From Aphanomyces cochlioides (lineage: Eukaryota > Oomycota > Saprolegniomycetes > Saprolegniales > Verrucalvaceae), in NCBI GenBank assembly GCA_019828595.1, contig JAHQRK010000009.1, positions 496,001 through 560,000 of the forward strand: DNA of 64,000 bases. The letters run 5' to 3'. The notes beneath the pieces are model-generated. The model saw only the letters and a list, made by a program, of their open reading frames with translations. It was not told the DNA's origin and did not search any database. The position numbers were made by a program, and so were the translations under genes. How positions within the stretch are numbered: position 1 is the first letter of the stretch; each line of letters begins with the position of its first letter. Of this stretch, positions 1 through 12,470 are shown piece by piece.

Positions 1-1059
1 TTTCGAGCCGCACCGATCGACGAGAATCAACGTGGCTGGTTTGAGCTCTTTGAGCTCTGTCATTGTGCATTCCTCTTGCAGCTGATGGAGGAAATGTTGC
101 TACAGATCCGCTGTCAACCACCACGAGTCCATCGAGAAGTTTACCAAAGTGTGGCCAACTTTGAGGGAAGTCGCTCCGAGGGCGAAGATGCGATCTTTCA
201 CCTACAGCAATGCATGAGAACAATCAAAGCGAGGGGATGGATGTACTTCGACTTGCCACTGCATGACCATGCCGCCGAGGACTTGTGCCAAGCACTTGAA
301 TGCTTTACGAGATAGTTCGGGGATATCTTGAGGAGCGACATCTCGTACGTGTTTCCAAGCATGCTCTTCGCTCTGTGTCAGTTGAGATCGCATGAGTGGA
401 AAGACTGGAGCACACTCTGGATGTGTCAACACAAACAAGCTCGGGTGGGTTTCCGCCTTGGCTTCCAAGAGGGGGGCAAACAGCAAGGGAAGATAGACAA
501 TGCGGACTTGATGGTCGTTCCATGACGTATTGCGAAGGAGTCGAGTGCGAGCAGTGTCAAATGTCAGCGCATGCGCTTTTTCAGGAATAGCCGTGGCGAC
601 CACAAATTGAGATGCGACGTCCTCACGAATGAGTGCCGCAAGAACAGGTTCCATCTCGGCAAACGGTCGACTTGTCAAAAGCAGCACCTTGTGCTTCTTT
701 CCAGTCATCCATGGATCAAAGAGATGTGCTATCGTCGTCGTTTCCAAGTCAAAGGATTGCTTCGGAGGCGAGCAAACGGCCGTGACAACTTGATGCCAGC
801 TCATGACAGATTGAACTTGGACAGACTCGAGAAGGAACGCCAGACCTCCAGACCACCGCAAGGCTTCGACACAGCCATCGTCAGCCACAACTAGACACGT
901 TTTGAGCTCCTCGCTTGCGCACAAGTCTGCCAGCGGGCCAAGGATCGCATCGGTCAAGTTGATGCCACTTGGCATGGCGAAAGTCACACTCGTCGAAGAA
1001 TGAAATTGGACGAAAACGCACGTTTTATTATCCAATGACGGAATCACATGAGAGATCAT
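1..1059 (-). CDS. SCFD2-like Sec1-family protein, 5' part (runs off the window)
   Basis: This is the N-terminal part of a Sec1/Munc18-family protein of the SCFD2 subgroup, which is expected to act in Golgi-endosome membrane traffic. The ATG is at 1059. I read three exons (247-1059, 145-201, 1-99) joined by two 45-nt introns, both beginning GTA and ending CTGTAG. Recognisable stretches are CVEALRWSGGLAFLLE near residue 65, RIVYLPLLFAPL near residue 188, and after splicing KDRIFALGATSLKVGHTL and the Sec1-type strand ATLILVDR at the left edge; these match the order of blocks in animal SCFD2. The remaining Sec1 domain lies outside the window. The next gene upstream on the same strand ends only 88 bp away. 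Exon joins are inferred from reading-frame continuity and GT-AG sites, not from transcripts. Confidence 0.72.
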
Positions 1060-1147
1060 GGGATGGAAATGAAATGAAGATGCTGGAAGAGCTTGATTGC
1101 TGCTTTGGCAACAATCTTATAGCTGATTCTATGTAGGTAGAGGTTGT

Positions 1148-4100
1148 CTAGCTCATGATTGACGGATATCGCGTCGTGAGCCATTGGATGATGCTCTCGT
1201 AGCCCAAGACGACAACAGTATCGAGGACCATGATGACGGAAAGCATGGATTGCGCTTCGAGAGATGGAAGAAAGACCAATTCGAGCATGTCATTGAGAGG
1301 AGGGAAGATTTCCCACACTGTCAAAGCCACAAGGCCATACGACATCCAAGTCCATCGGGACAACATGTAATTGTCGCGAAACGATTCCATGAATGGAGCT
1401 CCCTACACATACAAGATGAGGGAGACAGAGGAGGAAGATATACGTGGTAATTGACAACAAAAGTATTGACTTGCATGAGTACTGAGACGAGGAAGACAAT
1501 TGTGTTGAGGACATTGGGTCGGAATTTCGCCTCAGGATGCATGCCAGGATCATCCAAGTCGACAAACGGCAAGGCGACTTGCAGAGCGAGCATCAAACTG
1601 ACCAAGTGGATGACGAATTGGCCGCCGATGGAAAGCAGAACAGAAGGACAGAAGACACGAGTGAGAGGCCGTTCAGTTGACAATCGTTGGAGTGGCTTGG
1701 CGTACGAGAGGAAGAGGAAAAAGAGGGCAATCAGGATTCCGACGACTGTCATCTGCGTGTCGCCTTGCTTGACGCCGTACATGTAGAGCGAGCTCAGCAC
1801 ATAGGCCGTGATCAAACAGTTCACGCCCAAGATTTTATACATTTGCAACGTAGTAACGAGCGTGCAGCGACCTTGGCAGAGGATTTGAGTCGTTGCCTTG
1901 ATGCTCGGCTGCTTGGATGTAAATGGCGAAGCAATGGATGCATCGCCGAATTTGACGATTTGGCCGTCGTGAACTTCGCGATGGGAAGTCTTTTCAGGAT
2001 TGTTAATGATGGATATCCCAACATGAGCTCGTTTTAATGCTCCAACGTCGTTTGTACCATCGCCACACATAGCCGTAGTTAGACCATGCCTAGAAAGTCA
2101 TTAGACAAGCAAGTAGTTGAGGGACCTACTGGTTCATGGCATCAACAATGGCTTCTTTCTGAGCTGGAGAGGTTCGCGCAAAGACTCGACCATGACAGCT
2201 CACAGCTGAAAGTTCACGTGGTGATAACAAAGACAGAGCAGCCCCCGTAACGCACAAGTCAAATGAAGCAGCCAAAGATGGGAGTGTCTACAAGTCATAA
2301 GCAAAAGGCACGAGTTGAAACTAAACCTCCAGATCAAACGCACGAGGTTTCGCGGCTTCGTCTTCACTGTCAATCCATTGCAAGGAACCTGATACAGATG
2401 GCTGCAAGATTACATTTTTCTTGTGTCGCATCATTTTTATCTGACAAAGGATTTTATCGAAGCTGAGGGGATAAGCTTACCTGTCTGGCGACATCACAAG
2501 CAGTTAAGGGATTATCGCCAGTGATCATGACAACATTATGATTGGAGGCGTTTAGTTCAGCCATCACATAGGCCGTGTCCTCTGGATCACATTCGTAAAA
2601 GCATTCGGTGTCATAAGAGATACCTTTGATGGGGCAATCCAATACGAGAAATCCACCGAATTCTAGGTTTCTCTCCATGTCATCCCGCGAAAAAGAGCGC
2701 ACTCGTTGCAAATCTCGAGTGGATAAAAATTTGGAGCCGATCGCAAGTACGCGGCAGCCTTTTAGGGTGTAATATTTGTACACTTTTGTGTAATAATCTG
2801 GGACCTACGTCGATTCAGACATGGAGTTGTTTTAAGTTCTCGTACACTTCTAAAGAGCGACTCCATAACCTCAGGTGCTCCTTTGGACAAAAGCTTGACT
2901 GACATAGTTTCATCTGGCAAGGCGGATTCAATAGCAACCTAGAGTAAAGGTCACTTAGCCTTTGAACCATGGTGATGACTACTATTGTGCTCATGCGTTT
3001 CAAGTCGGACGAAAACGCATAGCGATGGACAATCTTGACTGATCTTGAACCAGGAAGGAATGCAAGTGCAGGGACAATAATGTCGCCAGCACGCAAATCC
3101 CATTGAATATGAGACATAATGGTCTTTTCAAGCGGGTCACCCATTGTTTTACCGTCCAGTAGCATCTAAGATGGATGACCCACTATCTCGTGAAATGGAA
3201 AATAGTACCAGAGAATGACACCCAGCCAATATGATTTGCACATCCATTGGCAAAGCTGCAGGAGCAACGATTTGTAGCGGATCCTCCAACTTCACAAGGG
3301 ATGTGGCTAAAAGTCCAGCGACACCTCGCATTTCCAAATCGTCACTGGTCAATGTGCCAGTTTTGTCGAAGCAAACTACGTCGACTTTCCCAGCAAAGGG
3401 AATACGAAATGGCTCAGTGCAAAAGATATTCAACCTTGTGAGAGCAAGCAGCGAATTCGTGACAGCCAATGACAATTCCATAGGCAGTTCCGGTGGGACC
3501 ACAGATGTAACGATCATAACACAATGCAGAAACAATTTAAATGGATTCCGCGTGGGATCAGCCAGACCCTGAACAGCATCAGTCAAACTCATTTGGGGAA
3601 TCACTAGCACCTGGTGGAGAACTGTACCAGATGCTAAGACAGCAAAGCAGAGTAAAAACAAAATAAACCACATCGATTCGGAGTTGTTGGCTGTCACCCG
3701 TTGCGACGAGAAGAGAATGGTCCTCATTAAATTTCCCTAGGTATTCTTCGTCAAAGCTACGTTGGCCGGCATGTACCTGAGTTGTGCCAAAACCTGTGCG
3801 CAACACATACGCGACATAGCCTTTATCTGGAGGATCAGGTACCGCTAACATGTTTTGAGTAGGAGAATATTGTAAGACCTATTCGAGAGAAAGGTCACAC
3901 GCAAGTCCTTCGAAAGTATCAGTACCTTCGTGCCCCCGTACAAAACGTGTTTTTTCATTGGAGTTCCATCGTCAATGTTTAGCACTGTTTGAGGACTGTA
4001 ACTCGAAAGATCGAGAGCTTCTTTGCGAAGCGGAATAGACTCCCCGGATAGCATGGCCTCATTAACCTAGATTCGAAATCAACTTGGCCAAGCGATGTCT

Positions 4101-5229
4101 TAATTACCACACAAGAACCCTGAAGTAGCAATAAGTCACAAGGTACCACTTGTTCAGACACATCATCGCTTCGTAGTACACGTTTTGGGCGACCAATTGA
4201 GCAAATGTCACCAGGAACAAGGGACCGACAGGACATTTGTTGCCATTTTTTCTACATCACGGTTGAGATGATAGTCTCAATATGGGTTTAATACCGCTCG
4301 GTACACGTAAAGTCGATTCGGTGGACGGCGCATTTGTCGTAACAGCTCCATATTTCTTTGTCGCTGCTTCACCACAGTGCATTCAAAAATGACCAGCATT
4401 GCGAGTGTCAAGAGAGAATAATACATGTACTCGTCTAAACACCACAAGAGCATGCAAAAGAACTTTGAAACAGTATGTTAAATGCATCGACATGATTGCT
4501 TTGTTACCTGGAAGACAAAGAATGGTGCAACCAAGTGTTGCTTGAGCAGCTCCCAAAATTCTGGGATGGGAATATCGAACTCGTTTTCCTGCCAACGAGC
4601 GACGGCCAAATCAAGGTCTTGGGAGTTAAGGTAGCCAGAGCTCTTTGGGTAGTACCCCAGCGTATGGTCTGTGGGGTAGCTGAGTCTTTCAAAACATAAT
4701 GTCTTCGAAACGTCGTCGGTAGGATAAATACAAAAGCGGAGCTTTTGATACGAGAACCAGACACTGGGAACTACTGAAGTTGTCTATCGCGCGTCAAATT
4801 CGAATGCTTATTTATGCCAACAATTACCTTTGATAACCTTTGTGTCGAGCCATCGTTCCAATGTAGTGGACACAATTCTTTTGGATGAGTTGGCGACACT
4901 GGGTCGATTTGGACAACAACGCCATTTGGGAATGTAGAGCTCTTCAAAATGGCCGGGGTCGTCTGAAATCTCGTATATCCAATCCATGCCTTCATGCCAA
5001 CGCTCCACTCGCTTGAAAAGAAAGTCAGAGCATGGACAAATGCAACCATGGCAGTGCCAGCGACAAAGCCTTGGCCTTCGTTTACGACGGACATGCAGAG
5101 AAAAAACGTCGAATAGATCAAAAGAAATGGCAAGACATCCAAACGGAGTAGAATCGGTAATGGTACGTACAAGGTTGCATTTCGATGGAGCTCCTTGTCG
5201 TTGATTTCGACAGGAAGGCCAGATCCCAT
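1148..5229 (-). CDS. P5A-type ATPase, ATP13A1/SPF1 (ER transmembrane-helix dislocase)
   Basis: This is a P5A ATPase of the endoplasmic reticulum; the family extracts mis-inserted transmembrane helices. It is split into many exons by short introns. The first ATG in frame is at 5229 ([11 protein letters not shown]); the longer open frame starts at TTG. In order I read the P5A N-terminal membrane region ([10 protein letters not shown]), the block [10 protein letters not shown], the actuator region with PCDLLLLQG and the [14 protein letters not shown] loop, the TM4 motif [11 protein letters not shown], the phosphorylation site [15 protein letters not shown] near 3370, the nucleotide domain ([14 protein letters not shown]), [14 protein letters not shown] near 2520, and the hinge [11 protein letters not shown] near 2050. 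The C-terminal membrane helices end at 1148. All catalytic motifs are intact, so the gene looks functional. The exact exon edges were only spot-checked. Confidence 0.9.
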
Positions 5230-5383
5230 CGCAGTGTCTGCACTTTCTAGGGTTGGAGCCAATGCAGAACTATTATTATTCCATATTGAATCTCTTTACT
5301 AGGTTATAGTATGACACAAGGGTTTATAAATTAAAAAAAGTCGCGCGCAAAAAACAAAAAGCTCATTTTCGAATTAGCCAAGC

Positions 5384-7027
5384 TCAGCGCACATAGGTTT
5401 TCTCGAGCAATTGCCACTTTCGACGACGTTCTTCGTATGTCTGCTGCTGCTTGCCTTCCCTTTCATCTAGTTGCGCTGAACACTGGTCGAAGAGCTGCGA
5501 ATCCATCTCCATCAAGAGCTTGAGCACATTGAAAGTCAAGCTTTGGACAGTCCTAGGAAGTATCGAATGTGAGACGAACTGCACTTTTCTCTTGGACATT
5601 TGCATACGTATTCCAATGCTTGTCGCAGTTGCGATAGAGGGCGCCGAATATCAAAGGGAGGATTTCCACCCGATGCACAGCAACCAAGTTTACTAAGGAC
5701 TCATTGTTCCACAAGTATAGCGCTCGCTGTGACACCTTCATTGCAATTGCGATTGAGTGCATAAACTATAACTGGACCAACCTGGAAGTGAGGACTCGTG
5801 ATGGATCTACCAATTTGGAGGAAAAGCGGTCGCATGACCTGCATGATGATCAGCCATTGAGCAAGAGTGAGTTCGGACCTCTGCAAATTGTTCGGGTTGT
5901 ATGAGCTCAATGATTTCTTCGAGCTCATTGATGAATAGGATCTACAAATAGTCAGTAACAGATAAATTCAGCATCTGGACCTCTTTGGCGCTCTGAGTCA
6001 CAGGCCAGAAGCGAAGAAGTCCCAAAATGATGGGCTTCGCAGTCGATGGGTCTTTCTCCACAAACTGGGTCGTGCAGTATGCAAGTTGCTGATGATATTG
6101 GGTCACATTGGCAGCCTGAATGTCAGCAATATGAACATTCGGTGATTGTAGCGACTCTACCTTGTGGAGGGGAATTAGAGCTTTCTCCAAAAACTTTTGG
6201 TGTTCCGCTTTCAGTGGAAGGGCGAAGCCGTTGATAATACTGTCGATTGCAGTTGGAAACCATTCATCTGTTAAAAGAGTCATACCTTCCAAGGATCTCC
6301 AACAGCTCGACGACGCCGTTGAAATGCTCTGTTTCATATAGAAAAGTGTAGAAGACGTTGCTCATCGAGCGTCGGATGAAAGAGCGCAACGCCATTGACT
6401 TGCCATAAAGGCGGTGAAGAATCGTCTACCAAACCGACGTAACTTCGGAACATTTGAGGAGGATGTACCTTCAAGTAGTCTCGTTCACGAGGATCTTCTG
6501 AGTCAAATAAGTTGAGGAGTTGAAGCATAAAGCGCTTGCTAAAGTATTCCTTGGCCGACTTGGTGTCGACTTCTTTCGATAGGACAAACCGATACAGCAA
6601 TTCATACACGAGTTGGAGATGCGGCCACGCTTCTTCCAAGACAGGTTCGTCTTCTTCGACACCTACAGCGCACAAGTCACATATTTATGTTGAGGACTGC
6701 GCAACCTTCAATTTTGCCGCCGTCTTTCCCCGTATTGTTTTTGTTCTTGCCACCAAGAGGTCGAATGATATTCGCTTCGACGCATGCCATGAGATCTTCC
6801 ACGACTTGGGGACTCCACGCAACTTTTCCGTCCGACAGGAACTGCACAAGTTCCAACAGAGTTTGGCGCTTCATGTCCTTTTCGCGCACTTGCTTGCGTG
6901 GATCTCCAAAATCATAGACCACGCAGCAAAGCCGCAGTTTCTGTCGAAACAGCTTGGTACGCTCTGAGCTTATAGCTTCATTGAGGGGAGGAAGGTCTGC
7001 GAGCGTGGTCTTGGTGTCGGACGCCAT
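5384..7027 (-). CDS. PP2A regulatory subunit B56 (B')
   Basis: This is a B56-type regulatory subunit, which targets the PP2A phosphatase to substrates carrying LxxIxE motifs. The ATG is at 7027 and the stop at 5384, with several short introns. Diagnostic stretches are [101 protein letters not shown] and HWNT, which follow the usual B56 HEAT-repeat order. Unlike many plant and animal B56 proteins the N-terminal extension is short, and the C-terminus ends soon after the last helix in a charged tail. No frameshift is seen once the introns are removed. It is the middle gene of five minus-strand genes in a row. Confidence 0.9.
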
Positions 7028-7377
7028 CTACGAGTCCCAACTTCCACCGCCGCTTCTGGTTGTTTTCTGTGCCTCAGCTGGCTGAAATGGGTCCGTGACT
7101 ATCAGAGATTACTTATTAATACGTATCCGCCAATCAATTTCCAAAACCCGACTAATTTTGGCCAATACAATGTTGTAAATAATTCCTACAATGAAACACG
7201 GGGGAGGGGACTCGTCACCTTGGACGAAGATGCCCAAGCACATGACGTCAAACGTCGAAGAGCTTGGGAGATTGGAATTCCCGCCGCAGTTCTCTCTCCC
7301 CTGGATTGAATCAGGCTGTCTGGTACTTGCACTTTGAAACGTAATGTAACAACACGTTGCATTGTGTATGTCGTAAA
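7028..7377 (-). other. Intergenic spacer, B56 promoter side
   Basis: About 350 bp lie between the B56 start and the Hikeshi stop. I see no convincing open frame, RNA gene or repeat. It must hold the B56 promoter on its low-coordinate side and the Hikeshi 3' end on the other. Confidence 0.4.
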
Positions 7378-8106
7378 TTAGGTATTCTTCATCATGAAAT
7401 TTGGATCTCGTCGATACTTGGCTTCAAACCGCTCCATCCATCGATCGAGCAAGTTTGTCGGGATGACCATCATGTTGGCGTTTGTGCTTGTAGAGAACGA
7501 CGACATAAAGTTGAACAGATCGAGCGCAATCTTATGCGCAAACGCTTTTCGCTCTTCGAGTCCACTGGCTTCAATCCCCAAATTCTTGACATTGTCGACA
7601 CTAACTCAACCTTCAGCGACGTCAAGAAAGACCCAGACCCACCTTTCTATTGACACACCAAGTTGAACAACAGGTTGTCCAACAACGTCAGGGTGCGTCG
7701 GCCATCCCGTCCGAAATATTGCACTAGACATCAAGACGTGAATGTATGAACACACAAACAAGTCCAGCGTACCTTGGTTTCTCAGCAAAGACGCTTCCGA
7801 TCAACTGCCAGTTCTGCAAGTGGGGCACTGCGAAATACAACACAGCTGTACATAATCAACACTCAGGTGTGTCGGTTTGACATGAGGCGTACCTGCATAG
7901 CCTAGCGGAACTGGCGACTGCGGCAGCATGAAGAATGTGATGTCAGTCACTTGCTCGGGGTATGGAATATCAACTACAAACTGCGTCGGGCTGATTTCAC
8001 TAGACAACATTATAATCAGGCGTCCATAGCTATTGAGATAAACTACGTACATGTAGTCTGTGACGACTGGACGCCCTGCAATGACCGTCCCGAACTGGGC
8101 TACCAT
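7378..8106 (-). CDS. Hikeshi/OPI10 family protein (Hsp70 nuclear import factor)
   Basis: Hikeshi carries Hsp70 into the nucleus under heat stress in animals; the yeast relative is Opi10. The ATG is at 8106, giving MVAQFGTVIAGRPVVTDY, and the stop is at 7378. After short introns the readable blocks are FVVDIPYPEQVTDITFFML, VPLGYA, a tract ending QNWQLIGSVFAEKPR, SAIFRTGWPTHPD, VQLGVSIE, then ALDLFNFMSSF and IPTNLLDRWMERFEAKYRR with DPNFMMK at the C-terminus. The family's usual order, a beta-rich N-domain and a helical C-domain ending in a basic FxxKYRRDPxF segment, is retained, and the predicted length is near the normal ~200 residues. It lies head-to-tail with its neighbours. Confidence 0.87.
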
Positions 8107-8235
8107 TGTTGCCGCTCCTTTGGATGTGATGAAGAAATTGCGATTGCCAAAATTGCTAATCCGGATAAATTTTCGATTATGCGGATGTCGAATATTCGCG
8201 ACCATTTCAGAAATTCTACGGGTAGATCGACTACA

Positions 8236-10106
8236 TCAAAAGGCGAACTCCCGAGCTGGACTTGGCGGCCGCATCTCGCCTTCGTCTGACGCTGGAGGAG
8301 CTTCTTTCGGCGTCATTGGTCCTTCGTCAACGTAAAGTAGGCTTTCTTGCAAAGTAGGAGGAGCTCTTGTAGCTTGGCGTTGCTTCTTTCGTCGCCTGGT
8401 GATCCATAACCATACCAACGCCACACAGGAAACAGCGATGATTGATACCGCGACAATGATCACATATGTCCACCAGTACCAAATGAAGCAGATATTTTGC
8501 CCAGGAAAGAGCGCAGTGACCAAATTGTCGTTCAGCTGGCCTGACGAGAGACAATCACACCACGAAAGTGACGTTTGTGACGTTGATACAGTCTTCGAGG
8601 AGATGGCACGATTCGGGCAATTGTCTGCAACAGCAACACCCACCCGACTGCCCTTGCGGTCGTGGACGACCATCAAACCGTCCATGAACACATTGCCCAG
8701 GATCAAAGTGGTGCCCTCGGAAATGCCCATCATTCGGCATGTAGAAGTCCCCACAGACGAGTGAACGACAATTGGGCGCCAGTAGTAAGTCGGCGGGATC
8801 GTCACGGTCACTTGCTGTTTGGTATTGCCTTCCAGGGCCAAAGATATGGAAATGGTCGGCAATGTAAGAAGGGGCGACTGGTTGTTCGTTGGATCGCAAA
8901 TGGCGTCACAACAGACTGCTCGGTCACTGAAATATGCCGACTCAAACGCTGGGATGGCCTCGAGCGTTGCCTCTTGAATCTGAGCCATGACCGCTCGATA
9001 CACCTCAGTTGGGAGAACAAGGTTGGTTGTTCCAGTGTCCACAATAGCCTACGATAACATCCTGAGCCACTAAGTTCACAGCAACGAAAAGACCCGTGGA
9101 GTGTTGTAGACTTTGCAATCAAGAGCCAACGACGTGCTATTGAAGCCAATGTCTGTGACTAGAACTACGTACCATTTAGCCTAAAAGTGGATTGAAGCAA
9201 AGATAATAGAGAGAATACAAACCTGGATGAGAGGGGAGTAGATCAATGGTCCTCTGTGTAGCGCAATCCCCGAAGATGGTACAATCCCACCAAGGACTAC
9301 TCCCAGTTATGAGCCACACTTACCACTTCAGCCGTCTTACTCATAGTTCCAGAGATCACCGCTGGCATAATGCCTTGAACGTACGGCTGCAAGATGCCAC
9401 AGCTCAGGATGCTGAAGATATCGTCGATATTCTGCCGGTTGACGAGCGTCTGAAACAACGTCGTGACAGGATCGCCCTTGGGCTACAATGACTCAGCAGG
9501 CTAGTGGCGATCATGTTGTGTACCTGCGCAAGGGCGTCGAACGCTACTCCCAAGATGCCGTCAAAACCACCGCGGAAAAACTGGGTTTGATTGTCAATGG
9601 TGACGAAAGAGACTTGAGGGATGGCCCCCAGGGTGTCCAGGATAACAGTGTCTGTGACAACGTGACCTCTGCAGACAGCGTGAAGTTCGCTCTCTGGACT
9701 GTCATACGTACGACCAAGACGATGCAATATAGTTCACGGAAACTTTTCTAGCCGCCGAATCGACACAAGAAGGGGATGCAGCACAGCTGTACATGGACAT
9801 ACCAAGTAACTCTCGCGTCCGGCTGCAGCAGGTAGTTGTAGCTACAGCTGCATTGGATGACCCTGTGTCGAGCAGCATTTGGAACGGAGTGGACTACCAA
9901 GATTAACGTGAGAAAGACTTCATAGAACGCTGCAGCAATACTGATGCATTAGCTCCCAAGCGCATCGCAATCGTATAAGCTATCGGACTCGTGAGCGATT
10001 AAAAGGACGAGAGATGTGTACAAGTTCCCGTGGAAATGCCATAGAGCGGTTCAGTGAAGACTGCCGCGAGGGCACAAGAGGGCAGAGCGATAGCAAGGCC
10101 GCGCAT
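8236..10106 (-). CDS. BACE-like aspartic protease with C-terminal membrane anchor
   Basis: This is a pepsin-fold (A1) aspartic protease, secreted and anchored by one C-terminal helix. The ATG at 10106 begins a signal peptide (MRGLAIALPSCALAAVF). Splicing three introns of about 42, 48 and 43 nt gives YTIAMRLGANASSTPFQ directly before the first catalytic motif LLDTGSSN, then the flap region with SSWSGHVVTDT and GFDGILGVAFDALA. The second catalytic motif is VDTGTTN near 9040. Cysteine pairs, LGNVFMDG and a hydrophobic segment (WWTYVIIVAVSIIAVSCVALVWLWI) followed by a basic cytoplasmic tail complete it. Both catalytic Asp residues are intact. On first reading it seemed frameshifted twice, but both breaks disappear with the introns above. 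The substrate is unknown. Confidence 0.85.
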
Positions 10107-10362
10107 GCCTTGAAACTTCACTGCGGTTTCACATATCGGTTACATCCTTGATTACTGTAACCGAAGCAGCGGGCAAGCTCCTTGGCTTGTTCATGGAACG
10201 CGTTCTTGTTCGTCAGAGGGTTCAAGGTGCTTGGAAGCAAACGGTTTGACACTAACTTAACGATCTGGACATGTCCAGTCCACTTGAAGAGATACGACTT
10301 TGTCCACTCTCTGGCCATCTGATGCCCTCTGACGTGTGGACACGAACTTTCCTCCTCCAAAT

Positions 10363-10387
10363 GTTATCTACAAAATCACACCAATGT
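10363..10387. repeat. Direct repeat flanking Crypton 1, left copy
   Basis: The 15-mer GTTATCTACAAAATC is followed by ten further bases. The 25-nt unit matches 13062-13086 at 23 of 25 positions in the same orientation, 2.7 kb apart and on either side of the recombinase gene. It may be an element end, a recombination site or an unrelated dispersed repeat. Confidence 0.55.
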
Positions 10388-10580
10388 TGTACTTCTAGAA
10401 TTTCTCCAATGGGCGCTCAAAAAATCGTTCCTAGTCGTATTTCATTGGAGGAAAACGAATGGACGATGCAATACACTCGTGTTGAAAAAGCATGTAAAAC
10501 ACACTGGGCGTGTGCTGCTCAGTGTGCCGAAATTGACCAATCAATTTCAAAAGCACACTGTTCAGCACACCGCTTTGACG

Positions 10581-12470
10581 ATGCAAGCACGCAAATCATA
10601 TGCCGCTGAGCTCGCGAGGTTCAAGTCGTTCCTGGCAAGAGGCGACGAATACGAGTCAAACCTGGTAGACGTTGTCCCAGAGGACGTATGTCGATACTTC
10701 AATTTCAAGGCATACGGCGAGGAATTTCCGAGCGAAACCAGTCGACCACTATACGCCAGGTCAAATACAATCAAAGCATCCAAAAAGATGTTGAGCTGCT
10801 TCATGCCAAGGCGCAACATGCCATGGGATGAGGTGAAACGCGAGGGTAATCCAACGAGATCGATCCTTGTGAACGACTTAATTAAGCGGGCTATGAAGTT
10901 CGAGGTCCGTCAACAAGGTGTCGAGTCCCAAGCGCGCCGTCCGATTGACTTCTCTGAATTTTTGAATGTTCTCTCGGTTATCCGTTCTGATGTCCAATGC
11001 GATATGCTGGACCGTTATCGTCTCTCAAGTATACTTACATTGCAATGGTATCTCATCAGGCGTGTCGATGATATGATGAAACTCCAATTTCGAAACTTCA
11101 GTTTTATGCCAGCCTACCCATTCACGTTGATTGGTCAAATGCGCTAGTCGAAGAATATTTCAGAGGAGCGAGAGTCACCCCACCAAATTATGCTTGGGTC
11201 CATGGATGAACGTTTATGTGTGTTGCTCAATCTCGCTGTCTATTTGGAGCTCATCGAGGACGATAGTATCGTCGATGAAAAGTTTTTGTTTGGAAATGGT
11301 GTTGATGGTGACCGTTCTGTGCGTGATTTGCTCCGTACAGCTCTTGAAAATTCAGCATTCAAGAAGATTTTGGATGGTAATTTGGGCACGCATAGCATTC
11401 GGAAGGATCCAGCAACGTATTGTGCTCGAAACGGTGTTTCACGCGAAAATATAGAGCTCCGTGGGCGATGGCGTGGTTATAAAAAGCAAGTGGACACATA
11501 TATCGACATTGATCGGCCCCTACCGGATGCCCAAGTTGCTAGCTGTTTGTGTGGACCAAGTGGTGCAATCATGTATTGTGTCGACAAAGTGAATTGGTGT
11601 AGCGATGTCTTTCTCTGTGACAAAATTGCGCCAAATGTAGCGAAGTTTATGTCACCTCAAGTCGCAACCGTGCTTGCTAAACCTCTACTCTATGCTGCTG
11701 TCCAGAGGACAAGTCGTCTTGACTCTTGCTATCCGTTGATGCCTGAGACTTTACGACAACGAATCCTCAACCATATACTCGTCGCTGGAAGTTATGCTAG
11801 CTTGAACGACATCACACAGTTTGTTGATCGTATTCCCATCGCTGTCAGTGGCTTCAGTGGTGAATTAAACATTGACCAAATTGGCCTTGAAAATGTATCG
11901 CCGTCGGGGTTGGGATCAGCAGGATCTTCTGGTGCCGTTGTCAAGACAGAGCTAAATGTGCTCAAGTCGGTGGTGTTGTCGGTAAAACGGCGACAAGAAG
12001 AAATTCAAAACAATCTTCAGACTGAACTCGCTGATCTACGACGACATTTTGATAGAAGGTTTGACAATTTACTCAGTATTTCCAAGAGAATTGCAGAAAT
12101 GCCGATATCTCTGCCCTCACGAGTAACCGCCCAATCGGTGCTACCCACTACGGCTAAAAAACCAAAACGCAGCTTGCTTTGCAAAAAGCCACGTGACTTG
12201 TATGAGTTGTGGCATGAATATGAGTTTGGCATTGGAGGAAACAAACCAGCAAAAGACTTCACGGCAAAAGAGCGAGGCGAGACAAAATGGACTTACTGTA
12301 CTCGCTTGGTCTTTTGGAATCTAATCAAGGCAATGGTCAATCGAAATCACACTAACGACACTGCTATTGATGCAGTGTATATAGCTTACGGGCCATCTAG
12401 CTCTGTCACTCAAGTTTTACGTCAGTTGCGTCGTGACAAAGGAACTAGTTTTCGCGCTTTGATAATCTAA
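10581..12470 (+). pseudogene. Crypton tyrosine recombinase, interrupted by one in-frame stop
   Basis: This encodes a Crypton-type tyrosine recombinase, the enzyme that moves these DNA transposons by site-specific recombination. The first ATG in frame is at 10581 (the longer frame starts at GTG). The N-terminal SAM-like part contains VPEDVCRYFNFKAYGEEFP, then ILTLQWYLIRRVDDMMKL with the first catalytic Arg, THSIRK (HxxR) near 11393, RGRWRGY with the Trp/His position, and the nucleophile Tyr in DTYIDIDRP. The C-terminal half has a helical linker and a WHEY...KWTYCTRLVFWNLI block resembling a GCR1_C DNA-binding domain. A TAG at 11145 stops the frame in QMR-stop-SKN, where I recall related oomycete Cryptons having Trp (TGG). 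The frame is otherwise open on both sides, suggesting recent inactivation or readthrough. Confidence 0.82.

Noticed and set aside
202..246. In-frame stop at the end of the first SCFD2-like exon
   Set aside because: The stop lies in a 45-nt intron; the next exon continues the conserved sequence.
8236..10106. Two apparent frameshifts before and after the first DTGS motif of the aspartic protease
   Set aside because: Introns of about 42, 48 and 43 nt with GT-AG ends restore one continuous frame with conserved residues.
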